A program made the position numbers and the translations under genes. Source: Candidatus Defluviilinea proxima (lineage in GTDB: Bacteria > Chloroflexota > Anaerolineae > Anaerolineales > Villigracilaceae). Taken from it: 64,000 nucleotides of DNA. The notes beneath the pieces are model-generated. The model was not told the origin of the DNA. It worked only from the letters and a program-made list of their open reading frames with translations, and searched no databases. Positions 56,402 through 64,000 of this stretch are shown one piece after another (positions within the stretch are counted from its first letter, which is position 1; each line of letters opens with the position of its first letter). The stretch lies in contig JADKIW010000001.1 in the NCBI GenBank assembly GCA_016721115.1, positions 1 to 64,000 on the forward strand, given 5' to 3'.

Positions 56402-57177
56402 GTGAACATTCCCTGCGCTATGTGGATAATGGCTCTTTCTTCACCCGCATTGATGCGTTAAGTAAATTGGTTTGGGTGGTGCTCGTAATTGTGATCACCT
56501 TCCAATTACAAGGCAATCTGGCGCGCGCTATGATGCTTGGTGTGCTGATCCTCATCACAATTCTGCTGGCAAGAGTTTCACTCCGAACTGTTTGGCAATC
56601 GGCGCCGATCATTCTGATCATGGGCACGTTGCTGTTCGTGGTAAATCTGTTCATCACGCCATCCACATCTTTCATCCATGTTGCGGGATTGACTCTCGGC
56701 CAACAAGGGTTTGAGAGAGGCCTTGAACTTTTCCTGCGTATCACGGTTATGGTGTTGGCGTCCTTCATCTTCATCTGGACAACAGACATCCGCGATCTGA
56801 TGACAGGCCTCGTCCGCATCGGTATGCCGTATCGGTATGCGTTCGCGATCTTTTTGGCGTTGCGCTTCCTCCCCATCGTGCAACAGGAAGTGGACGCGGT
56901 CAAAGCCGCGCACGCCATCCGCGGACGTGCCTCGCACTCCCCCATTCGGCATCGCATCCGCTTGTGGCAGAGATATATGTTCACTGTCATTGTGAATAGT
57001 TTGCGCAAAGCCGAAAGCACAGCGCTCGCCATCGAGTCGCGCGGCTTCGGTGCCTACCCAGATCGTACGTACATTAAAAGTTTCCGTTGGACGCTCACAG
57101 GTATCCTTCTCATCCTGTTGTTCATCGCTTTTTCAGCGTGGTTGATCTTATGGGAACGAAACTTGCTTCCATTTTAG
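56398..57177 (+). CDS. ECF transporter T component (YkoC/EcfT-like)
   Basis: A 259-aa membrane protein with about six helices. The EcfT coupling motifs ARG are visible as AIRGRASHSP (about residue 175) and ALAIESRGFGAYPDRTY (about residue 205). It links the two-domain ATPase to the S component. The start ATG overlaps the preceding stop (ATGA). A terminator at 57199 closes the transporter operon. Confidence 0.88.
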   Translation: MSEHSLRYVDNGSFFTRIDALSKLVWVVLVIVITFQLQGNLARAMMLGVLILITILLARVSLRTVWQSAPIILIMGTLLFVVNLFITPSTSFIHVAGLTLGQQGFERGLELFLRITVMVLASFIFIWTTDIRDLMTGLVRIGMPYRYAFAIFLALRFLPIVQQEVDAVKAAHAIRGRASHSPIRHRIRLWQRYMFTVIVNSLRKAESTALAIESRGFGAYPDRTYIKSFRWTLTGILLILLFIAFSAWLILWERNLLPF

Positions 57178-57198
57178 TTAGTCAGATATTGAAACTTT

Positions 57199-57218
57199 AC
57201 CCCGCCATACGGCGGGGT
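57199..57218. terminator. Terminator after the ECF transporter genes
   Basis: ACCCCGCC pairs with GGCGGGGT and TTTTATTTTTT follows. A strong plus-strand terminator; the next gene, at 57299, must have its own promoter or read-through. Confidence 0.9.
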
Positions 57219-57298
57219 TTTTATTTTTTATATTGACCCGTGCAATATCCTACCTTACAATCCACAAGACAAAATTATATACAATACGAGGAACCAAC

Positions 57299-57589
57299 AT
57301 GGCCCGCTATCGCATCTTTTATTGGAAACATATCCCATCCTCCATCACTGTTGAAGGTGATGGACGCACAGTAAAAAAACAACTCTCGCAAAAGATACAA
57401 AATGCGATCGATGCTTATGCCATGGCTGTTGGGATCACATCTTCAGAGGACTACAGCGCGCAATACAAACGCAGTGACTGGATCGAACGTGACGGCTCGC
57501 CCGAAGAAGTGGCAGACGCGCTTCTTTCTGAACTGGAAGCTGAGTTCGCCAAAATTGAAATTCCCAAGCGAAATGCGGATTCCGCGTAG
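57299..57589 (+). CDS. PF13769 (Virulence_fact)-like small protein
   Basis: A 96-aa protein from ATG 57299, behind ACGAGGAACC. FYWKHIPSSITVEGDGRTVK, LSQKIQNAIDAYAMAVGI and EEVADALLSELEAEF match the PF13769 pattern (W-x-IP at the start, AID-xAM in the middle). The Pfam name derives from screens and says nothing about mechanism. In several bacteria such proteins are encoded with corrinoid methyltransferases and RACo-like activases, as here, which suggests a methyl-transfer accessory. It lies 33 bp before the activase gene. Confidence 0.75.
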   Translation: MARYRIFYWKHIPSSITVEGDGRTVKKQLSQKIQNAIDAYAMAVGITSSEDYSAQYKRSDWIERDGSPEEVADALLSELEAEFAKIEIPKRNADSA

Positions 57590-57622
57590 GGAACGGCAAT
57601 TGCCGTCCTCCACAGATCAACC

Positions 57623-59743
57623 ATGACAAAACACAACATCATCCTGCAACCATCAGGCCGCCGCGGACAAGTGGAAGAAGGCACATCTGTCCGTACTGCC
57701 GCGCGTGAACTCGGCGTGGACATTGAATCCATTTGTGCAGAGAACGCCACATGTGGCAAGTGCATGGTCCTGGTGGAAGAGGGTCGTTTCGAAAAATACA
57801 ACATCGACTCAAAGCGTAACAACCTCTCCCCTGTTGGAATAGAAGAACGCTCCTATCTCGAACGTAGACCCAAGTTATTAAAAGATAAAGGTTGGGAGAT
57901 CGGACAAGTCCGTTTATCGTGCCAGTGCAAGGTCATGGGCGATGTGTTGATCAATGTCCCCGAAGAAAGTCGCGGAAATAAACAGATCGTCCGCAAGAGC
58001 GCGAAAGAACGGCACATTGAGATCAAGCCTTCGATCCGGAAATATCTGGTTTCGATGACCCCGCCAAATCTGGAGCGTCCTATTGCAGATTGGGAACGAC
58101 TCGCCAAGGGACTTGAGACTTCAATGGCGCTGGTACGCGGTACAGAAGAGAAACTTCCACGCTGGTATGAGCTCTCAATTGATTATCAATGCTTGCGCAC
58201 GTTATCCAAGACCTTGCGCGACGCGAATTGGAACGTGACCGTATCCGTTTGGAACGATAAAGAAGTCATCGCAGTTCAGGCTGGATACCACGAAGACAGC
58301 TACGGTGCGGCCGTGGACATTGGCTCGACAACGGTTGCCTTGTATTTGTGTAATCTTCGCACGGGCGAATTGCTTGCGGCTGAATCCGAGATGAATCCGC
58401 AGATCGTGTACGGTGAGGATGTAATGTCCCGTATTCAGTACACGATTGAGCATGAAGATGGTTTGGAGAAATTACACAAGGCGATCATCTCCACACTGAA
58501 TACTTTGTTGAAACAAGCGGTGAAGACGGCAAATACGTCATTGCGAGCGCACGTTGCGAAGCAATCTCCTAGGAACGAAGGCAAGATTGCTTCGGGCAAA
58601 GAGCAAGAGCGCCCTCGCAATGACATAAAAGTAGATGAAATATTGGAAATGGTTTTGGTAGGCAACTCCACTATGCACCATATTCTATTAAACTTACACC
58701 CCAAGGACTTGGGACTTGCGCCGTTCGTGCCAGCTATCCATGAGTCAGTGGATATCAAAGCGCGAGAGTTGGGATTACACATCAATGCATCTGGGAACAT
58801 TCACATCCTCCCCACCATTGCATCCTTTGTGGGCGCGGATACAAGCGCTGTTATCCTTGCAGAAGAACCGCACAAGCAGGATGAGAACTGGCTATTGATC
58901 GATGTAGGCACAAATGCAGAGCTCGTGCTCGGCAATCGCAAGCGTTTGATGTGTACATCCACACCGACAGGTCCCGCACTCGAAGGCGCGCATGTGGAGT
59001 ACGGTATGCGAGCTGCGCCCGGTGCCATTGAACGAGTCCACATTGACGAAACGACGCTTGAGCCAAAGTACAAAGTCATCGGCGTGGACGGTTGGAACAC
59101 AGACCACGCTGAATTCAAAGGTCAGGTCAAAGGGATATGTGGATCCGCGATCATCGATGCGGTGGCAGAATTGTTCCGGGCGCAGATCATAGATTCTCGG
59201 GGCAGATTCAAAAAAGAGCTAAAGTCGAAGCGTGTGCGAGAGGGAGAAACCGGCTGGGAGTATGTCATTGCCTGGGCGGAGGAAACATCCATTGGAAGAG
59301 ACATTCCCATCACTCAACAGGATGTAAGGCAGATACAATTGGCGAAAGCCGCGTTGTTCGTGGCGGCGCGTACATTGTTGAAGCGCAGTAAACTACAAGC
59401 GCCTGATAAAATTATTTTGGCGGGTGGCTTCGGAAGTTATATTGATAAAGAGAAGGCGATGTTGATCGGCTTGATCCCTGATTGCGTGTTGGAGAATGTG
59501 TACGCGGTCGGGAATGCAGCGGGTGATGGCGCGCGCATCGCGTTGCTGAATGTGGAGAAACGCAACGAGATCGATTCCGTGACACGACAGGTGGAACGGT
59601 TTGAATTGCCCACTGACCCCGATTTTCAAAACGAGTTTATGCTTGCAACGAGTTTCCCGCATATGAACGAACCATTCGAGCATATTGCGCATTTGATCCC
59701 GCATCGTACAGTGGACCCAATTGCGAAGAATTTTATGAAATGA
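57623..59743 (+). CDS. RACo/RamA-like corrinoid-activating ASKHA protein
   Basis: A 706-aa reductive activase. The N-terminal 2Fe-2S domain has C38, C44, C47 and C100/C102; the C-terminal half is an ASKHA ATPase (DUF4445): AVDIGSTTVALYLCN, VLVGNSTMHHILL, LLIDVGTNAELVLGN and ILAGGFGSYIDKEKA. Such proteins re-reduce cobalt(II) to cobalt(I) at ATP cost after accidental oxidation. Residues about 305-334 (SLRAHVAKQSPRNEGKIAS) are encoded by a palindromic repeat (58537-58624) inserted in frame between the ASKHA segments, giving an extra loop of about 30 residues. GAACGGCAATTG precedes ATG 57623; the ribosome-binding site is weak. Confidence 0.9.
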   Translation: MTKHNIILQPSGRRGQVEEGTSVRTAARELGVDIESICAENATCGKCMVLVEEGRFEKYNIDSKRNNLSPVGIEERSYLERRPKLLKDKGWEIGQVRLSCQCKVMGDVLINVPEESRGNKQIVRKSAKERHIEIKPSIRKYLVSMTPPNLERPIADWERLAKGLETSMALVRGTEEKLPRWYELSIDYQCLRTLSKTLRDANWNVTVSVWNDKEVIAVQAGYHEDSYGAAVDIGSTTVALYLCNLRTGELLAAESEMNPQIVYGEDVMSRIQYTIEHEDGLEKLHKAIISTLNTLLKQAVKTANTSLRAHVAKQSPRNEGKIASGKEQERPRNDIKVDEILEMVLVGNSTMHHILLNLHPKDLGLAPFVPAIHESVDIKARELGLHINASGNIHILPTIASFVGADTSAVILAEEPHKQDENWLLIDVGTNAELVLGNRKRLMCTSTPTGPALEGAHVEYGMRAAPGAIERVHIDETTLEPKYKVIGVDGWNTDHAEFKGQVKGICGSAIIDAVAELFRAQIIDSRGRFKKELKSKRVREGETGWEYVIAWAEETSIGRDIPITQQDVRQIQLAKAALFVAARTLLKRSKLQAPDKIILAGGFGSYIDKEKAMLIGLIPDCVLENVYAVGNAAGDGARIALLNVEKRNEIDSVTRQVERFELPTDPDFQNEFMLATSFPHMNEPFEHIAHLIPHRTVDPIAKNFMK
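58537..58624. repeat. Palindromic repeat inserted in frame inside the activase gene
   Basis: Ends GTCATTGCGAG (58537-58547) and CTCGCAATGAC (58614-58624) are perfect inverted copies; GCGAAGCAATCTC and GCAAGATTGCTTCG inside are also inverted. The same parts occur at 36867-36965. It adds about 29 codons without a stop. Confidence 0.85.
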
Positions 59744-59747
59744 TTTT

Positions 59748-59775
59748 GTAGGGATGGGCAGCTACCCATCCCTAC
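59748..59775. repeat. REP-like palindrome, GTAGGGATGGG type
   Basis: GTAGGGATGGG pairs with CCCATCCCTAC across a 6-nt loop, between the activase stop and the next ribosome-binding site. A variant of the palindromes at 52506 and 60671. Confidence 0.8.
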
Positions 59776-59785
59776 GGAGGAAACA

Positions 59786-60667
59786 ATGAACAAATTTCTT
59801 GAACGATTGAATAGCGGCGAGATCCTGGTTGCCGATGGCGCAACGGGATCGAATTTGCAAAGGATGGGGCTCAAGCCGGGCAAGCCGCCCGAAGACCTCA
59901 TCATCGACGACCCTGATATTCTCTTGAAGCTTGAGTCGTCGTTTGTGGAGGCAGGCTCGGACATCATCCTAACCTGCACCTTCGGCGGAACTCGTATGCG
60001 GATGAAAGACTCGCAATATCAGGACCGTGCCCCGGAAGTGAACATCCGCGCGGCAGAGCTTGCCCGTAAAGCCGCCTCAAAACGGACCGATGTGCTGGTC
60101 GCTGGTTCGATGGGCCCGGTCGGTGCTTTGCTCAAACCCTACGGCACGCTCGACGAGGCAGAGGTCCAAGCGACGTTTGCAGAGCAGGCGAAAGCCCTTG
60201 CCGATGGTGGCGTGGACTTCCTGCTCATCGAAACAATGTTCGCATTCGAAGAGACGAACGCCGCATTTGCCGGTGCCCGTTCCGCCACAGACCTCCCCAT
60301 CGTGGTTTCGTTCAGCTACGACCGAGGCACGCGCACGATGATGGGCATCAAACCCAAAGACGTTATCAAGAAGTACAGCGAGTTGGGCGCTACACTTATT
60401 GGTGCAAACTGTGGGACAACGCTGGAGAACATGGAAGCCGTGGTCAAGGAATATGTGGAGGCTGTTCCTAACTTCCCGCTGTGGATCAAGCCAAATGCGG
60501 GCGTCCCACACATGGATATTGAGACCGAGCAAGGTGTATACGATATGACACCCGAAGACATGGGAAATTACGCAAAGAAGTATGTCGCTTTGGGCGCAAA
60601 GGTCGTGGGTGGTTGTTGCGGAAACACGCCGGAGCATATCGCGGCCATCGTAAAGGCTGTAAAATAA
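59786..60667 (+). CDS. Homocysteine S-methyltransferase-family protein
   Basis: A 293-aa (beta/alpha)8 barrel like the N-terminal module of MetH. ILVADGATGSNLQRMGL is the start of the family; the zinc cysteines are G-A-N-C-G (about residue 211) and VVGGCCGNTPEHIAAIV (about residues 276-277). It moves a methyl group onto homocysteine or a related thiol. In this cluster it could accept methyl from the corrinoid protein to make methionine, or act on another thiol. ACGGAGGAAACA precedes ATG 59786. Confidence 0.9.
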   Translation: MNKFLERLNSGEILVADGATGSNLQRMGLKPGKPPEDLIIDDPDILLKLESSFVEAGSDIILTCTFGGTRMRMKDSQYQDRAPEVNIRAAELARKAASKRTDVLVAGSMGPVGALLKPYGTLDEAEVQATFAEQAKALADGGVDFLLIETMFAFEETNAAFAGARSATDLPIVVSFSYDRGTRTMMGIKPKDVIKKYSELGATLIGANCGTTLENMEAVVKEYVEAVPNFPLWIKPNAGVPHMDIETEQGVYDMTPEDMGNYAKKYVALGAKVVGGCCGNTPEHIAAIVKAVK

Positions 60668-60670
60668 TTT

Positions 60671-60707
60671 TGTAGGGGCGGGTCTAAGTCTAAGACCCGC
60701 CCCTACA
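60671..60707. repeat. REP-like palindrome, TGTAGGGGCGGGTC type
   Basis: TGTAGGGGCGGGTCT at 60671-60685 pairs perfectly with 60693-60707. The loop AAGTCTA repeats part of the arm. It lies between two methyltransferase genes. Confidence 0.85.
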
Positions 60708-60715
60708 CGTTTAAT

Positions 60716-61705
60716 ATGCGTGAACAAATCCTTTCTTTATTAGCTGGCCAAAAAACAGGCGCTATTCCTACCTTCAGTGGATTGATCCACATCACGACCG
60801 AAGGATTGAAACGTGAGGGATTGTCTTTGCATGAAGTCCATCATGATGCAGAGAAGATGGCGCATGCGGCGGCAAGTACATTTAAGTTGACTGGAATGTC
60901 ATCTGCGACACTTCCGTTGGATCTGTGTGCACCTGCTGAGGCGTTGGGGTCAGATTTGAACTTTTATGAAGATGGGAGAGATCAGTTTCCGCAGGTCAAG
61001 AGGGTGATATTCGACTCGTGTAAAAGTTTAATCGCAGAATTCCCTGAGAATGCTGAGATTTCTAAGTTGGGGCGAATCAAAATTATTTGCGAAGCAATGC
61101 GGTTAGTGAAAGAAGATATTGGAAAGGGTATTGTTATTTCAGGGTTGATCCCCGGGCCGTATACATTGTTACTATATCTTTGCAATGTGACGAACATGGT
61201 CGTTGAAATGAAAAAGGAACCGCAGGTTGTTCTCGATGCACTTTTGCATCTCTCTTCGTTCCTTGCGAAGATCGGTAAAGCGTATCACGATGCAGGCGCG
61301 GACTTTATCACCATCCACGATATGGGAGGGTCGGCTGGATTTGTGGGGCCATCCGTATATGAGCGTTTCGTGTTCCCTGCTGAAAAGAGCCTGATCGAGC
61401 AATTGCCCAAGCCAAGTGTATTGTCAGTGTGTGGGAGGATGGACAAGGCTTTACATCTTCTGTCACAAACAGGCGCGAATGCATTCTCAGTGGATCATAC
61501 GACGGATATCCAGTCTGCGCGTGAGGTTTTGAAAGATACATTGCTGTTCGGGAATATCGACCCTGTTGAAATACTTTGGCAGGGAGACGAGGCCCGTATC
61601 GCTGAGGCAGTTGTCGGTGCGAAAGAGGCGGGCGTAGACGCAATCTGGCCAGGCTGTGATCTGGTCCCATCTACGCCAATCCAAAATATAAAAGCGCTTT
61701 GCTAA
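60716..61705 (+). CDS. MtaA/MtbA/UroD-family methylcobamide:thiol methyltransferase-like protein
   Basis: A 329-aa barrel of the uroporphyrinogen decarboxylase superfamily. Candidate zinc ligands of MtaA-type enzymes are the His in FITIHDMGGSAG, Cys in VLSVCGRMD and Cys in WPGCDLVPSTPI. Such enzymes move a methyl group from methylcobamide to coenzyme M or another thiol, or from other donors to the corrinoid. Coenzyme M is not expected here, so the acceptor may be tetrahydrofolate or a different thiol. No Shine-Dalgarno sequence is evident before ATG 60716. It ends the cluster. Confidence 0.85.
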   Translation: MREQILSLLAGQKTGAIPTFSGLIHITTEGLKREGLSLHEVHHDAEKMAHAAASTFKLTGMSSATLPLDLCAPAEALGSDLNFYEDGRDQFPQVKRVIFDSCKSLIAEFPENAEISKLGRIKIICEAMRLVKEDIGKGIVISGLIPGPYTLLLYLCNVTNMVVEMKKEPQVVLDALLHLSSFLAKIGKAYHDAGADFITIHDMGGSAGFVGPSVYERFVFPAEKSLIEQLPKPSVLSVCGRMDKALHLLSQTGANAFSVDHTTDIQSAREVLKDTLLFGNIDPVEILWQGDEARIAEAVVGAKEAGVDAIWPGCDLVPSTPIQNIKALC

Positions 61706-61729
61706 AGACGAACATACTATAATTGACGC

Positions 61730-63718
61730 ATGCCATCATTCCGTCTTACTGAAAAACATATCCCACTTCTTTTTGTCATCATCACTATCCTTGCTTATGG
61801 ACTTCTCGTCCCGTTCACCGGCTTCTATTGGGATGACTGGCCTTTCTCTTGGCTCGCAAGATTTTTAGGTCCCGCTGAATTTTTACCGGCATTCATTGGC
61901 ATTCGTCCGTTTCTGATACCGATCTTTTTTGTGACGACGAGTCTCGTCCCGCCGGTTCCCATCTATTGGCAAATCTTCGCCCTCGTCATACGCGTCATTG
62001 CCGGACTTTCAGCCTGGTTCGCCCTAAAAAATGTTTGGCCACGCTTCAAGTTTCAAACCCTGATTGCATCGTTGTTGTTTTTGGTCTTTCCCGCATACAG
62101 CCAGCACTGGGTGGCATACACACACATCAATCAGGAGTGGATTGCATTCATCCTGTATCTACTTTCGATGGGCCTGACTTTCAGAGCCATTCGTAATCCA
62201 CACAAATCAAAAGCGTATACGGTCTATGCCCTTCTCTTGATGTTTGAAGGTCTATTCGCAACTGAATACACTCTCGGCATGGAACCCCTGCGCTTTCTTT
62301 TTATATGGGTGATCCTTTCAGAGGAGATCACGGATTTAAAGAGAAGCTTCCTCAAAGCCTTGCGGACATGGCTCCCCTATCTGGGTATCTGGCTTTTGAA
62401 CGGTGTGTGGCTGGCTTGGTATTACAGTAGAGGGTACAACGCTTACGATGTTGAGATCATCAACAAATCTCATACCAATTTTTTTCTGGTTTTCGGCGAA
62501 GCAGTTTGGAAGGCAGGATTATACGCGTGGGCACAGGTGCTTGTATTGGTATCTAAGGCCATCACCTCCCCATCCTCTATTTTAACTGTCGCGCTAATCG
62601 GCTTGAGCTTTATCATTCTATTCCTCATTATCAAAAAGTTTTCCGATTCCCAGCCTATTACAAGAACAACCTATCTTCAATTTATTTTGATCGGTCTGAT
62701 CGGCCTTATACTGGGGCGCGTCCCTTCACTAGCGGCAGGGTTGCCATTCCGGTTACAGTCCAGTTTTGACCGGTTTGCCATTTCGATGATGCTCGGAGGG
62801 AGTCTATTCATTCTTGGGCTTGTCGAATGGCTGGTCAAAAATCCGCGTTTGAAAGTGTATACCTTTGTGTTGTTGATCTCACTAGGTGTGGGGCAACAGT
62901 TCTTCAATGGGAACATCTTCCGCCGTGATTGGGAGCGGCAACAGGAGATCTTCTGGCAGATGAAATGGCGGATGCCGTCCCTCGAGCCGAACACCCTGCT
63001 TCTCTCCAACGAGATCGCCGTTGACTACGAAAGCGATATTTCCTTGATGGGCCCCATCAACTGGATCTACGAACCAGACTATAAAAGAGGCAACCTACAT
63101 TATTTACTCTTGTATCCCAAGAATCGGCTCGGCGGTACGCTCCCTTCACTCGAACCAAATACAAAGGTGGAATTCAAACTCCGCACTGAAACTTACTATG
63201 GCAACACGTCACAAGCGGTTGTGTTCTACATGCCAGAGAATGGATGTCTGCGTGTGCTCGATCCTCAATTGGGCGATCAGGAAACCTATAACAATGTGCT
63301 TGGAGAAATCACCAAGGTCGTCCCTCTTTCCGATACATCGCTTATTCATGGAGATGAACTGGAACCTGCCGAATTCCTCGCGAAGCCAGATATAAGCTGG
63401 TGTTATTACTATACAAAAGCAGAGCTTGCTCGTCAATTCAAAGACTGGGATCAGATCCTATCGCTGGAAAAGGAAGCAAAACAAAACGGATTTGAGACAG
63501 ACGACCCCTTCGACCAACTGCCGTTTATCGAAGCAAATGCAATGAAGGGCAACTTTGATGCGGCAAAAAAACTTTCAACACGCGCGATCAAGGATAATGC
63601 ACAAGTACGCGTCGGGGTGTGCAAGGTTTGGGAGCGGGTGCAAGCTGAAGGTCCAGAGGGAGACGAGGCGAAAACAAACGTTTCAGGTGCATTGCACGAA
63701 TTCCAATGCACGAAATAA
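61730..63718 (+). CDS. GT-C-like polytopic membrane protein
   Basis: A 662-aa protein. The first two thirds contain about ten to eleven membrane helices; FYWDDWPFSW in the first extracytoplasmic loop resembles the acidic motif of GT-C glycosyltransferases (PMT/ArnT-like). The last third is soluble and contains several Trp, Tyr and paired Asp residues (FKDWDQILSLEKEAKQNGF) and repeats of the form seen in TPR-like helices. Such enzymes transfer sugars from lipid carriers outside the cell. The family is not firmly assigned; it is unrelated by context to the methyl-transfer genes, 24 bp upstream. Confidence 0.7.
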   Translation: MPSFRLTEKHIPLLFVIITILAYGLLVPFTGFYWDDWPFSWLARFLGPAEFLPAFIGIRPFLIPIFFVTTSLVPPVPIYWQIFALVIRVIAGLSAWFALKNVWPRFKFQTLIASLLFLVFPAYSQHWVAYTHINQEWIAFILYLLSMGLTFRAIRNPHKSKAYTVYALLLMFEGLFATEYTLGMEPLRFLFIWVILSEEITDLKRSFLKALRTWLPYLGIWLLNGVWLAWYYSRGYNAYDVEIINKSHTNFFLVFGEAVWKAGLYAWAQVLVLVSKAITSPSSILTVALIGLSFIILFLIIKKFSDSQPITRTTYLQFILIGLIGLILGRVPSLAAGLPFRLQSSFDRFAISMMLGGSLFILGLVEWLVKNPRLKVYTFVLLISLGVGQQFFNGNIFRRDWERQQEIFWQMKWRMPSLEPNTLLLSNEIAVDYESDISLMGPINWIYEPDYKRGNLHYLLLYPKNRLGGTLPSLEPNTKVEFKLRTETYYGNTSQAVVFYMPENGCLRVLDPQLGDQETYNNVLGEITKVVPLSDTSLIHGDELEPAEFLAKPDISWCYYYTKAELARQFKDWDQILSLEKEAKQNGFETDDPFDQLPFIEANAMKGNFDAAKKLSTRAIKDNAQVRVGVCKVWERVQAEGPEGDEAKTNVSGALHEFQCTK

Positions 63719-63809
63719 CATCCCTCCAATATCCCACTACATAACTTGACGCGCTAACTCGGATGTGCTACCATCCCTAAAACTTTTGTTCGATACTGAG
63801 GAGAAATCT

Positions 63810-64000
63810 ATGTCACGTACGAATCGAGGCAAGGTTATTGTCTCAACATTGCTTTTGGTTGCGGTTCTGTTATCTTCCTGTGAACAGCCGTACTCCACAC
63901 AACCTGCTGTCACCAACACACCATTGGATCCCAACAGCTTTTTCACTACCCCAATTGCTCAGCAACCGGATAGCATGAGTGACGTGGAAAAATTTACAAC
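63810..64000 (+). CDS. Lipoprotein gene, truncated by window end
   Basis: ATG 63810 follows GAGGAGA. The visible 63 residues are a lipoprotein signal (VSTLLLVAVLLSSC, lipobox LSSC), a Thr/Pro-rich linker (STQPAVTNTPLDPNSFF) and the beginning of a domain (DSMSDVEKFTT). The rest is outside the window. No function can be given. Confidence 0.75.
   Translation, partial: MSRTNRGKVIVSTLLLVAVLLSSCEQPYSTQPAVTNTPLDPNSFFTTPIAQQPDSMSDVEKFT

Overview
The window looks like a chromosome segment of an uncultivated Chloroflexota bacterium of the Anaerolineae type. This is an inference from three things seen here: a multidomain NirK (cupredoxin, cytochrome c, NirK), lipoproteins with Thr/Pro-rich linkers after the lipobox, and a nar operon with a cytochrome c partner. 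No rRNA or tRNA gene and no CRISPR array was recognised.

Layout. (1) 0.1-8.9 kb, minus strand, visibly AT-richer than the rest: a compact operon encoding a P-loop-like protein, a HEPN-like/Ser-Thr kinase/FGE fusion, a two-subunit TPP-dependent decarboxylase, a phosphoribosyltransferase-like gene split by a stop, a Nudix hydrolase and an NMT1-type ABC importer. Several of these genes carry small indels, mostly in homopolymers. (2) 9.7-13.2 kb: an unrecognised 496-aa protein and a large serine recombinase, set among repeats. (3) 13.3-40.0 kb: a denitrification island bounded by two related copies of a ~260-bp direct repeat. It holds two Crp/Fnr regulators, a SCO1-cytochrome c fusion, NnrS/heme-copper-like membrane proteins, nirK, a cupin, cytochrome b561, cytochrome c, DUF1858 and DUF2249 proteins, an FmdE-like protein, two NarK transporters, narI-J-H, a lipoprotein gene, narG, a cytochrome c, and a NarX/NarL-type two-component system. 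Four matching palindromes sit about 41 bp before plausible start sites and suggest a DNR/NnrR-like regulon. (4) 40.1-46.5 kb, minus strand: phosphatase, lipid kinase, cupin, ABC-2 exporter, LemA, TPM-domain and small membrane proteins. (5) 46.8-51.8 kb, plus strand: a sorbosone-dehydrogenase-like protein, RecQ and a flavoprotein. (6) 51.8-61.7 kb, plus strand: a corrinoid methyl-transfer cluster consisting of a corrinoid protein, an MtmB-like methyltransferase with leucine where MtmB carries pyrrolysine, a YkoEDC-like ECF transporter, a PF13769-like small protein, a RACo/RamA-type activase, a homocysteine methyltransferase-like protein and an MtaA/MtbA-like protein. (7) 61.7-64.0 kb: a GT-C-like membrane protein and a truncated lipoprotein gene.

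How the genes work together. The island supports nitrate uptake, nitrate reduction to nitrite by NarGHI, and nitrite reduction to NO by NirK, with nitrate sensing by NarXL and N-oxide or redox sensing by Crp/Fnr proteins. No NO reductase or N2O reductase was recognised. The methyl-transfer cluster has every part needed to demethylate an unknown methylated substrate onto a corrinoid, pass the methyl group on, and repair oxidised cobalt. It is the best candidate here for an undescribed system.
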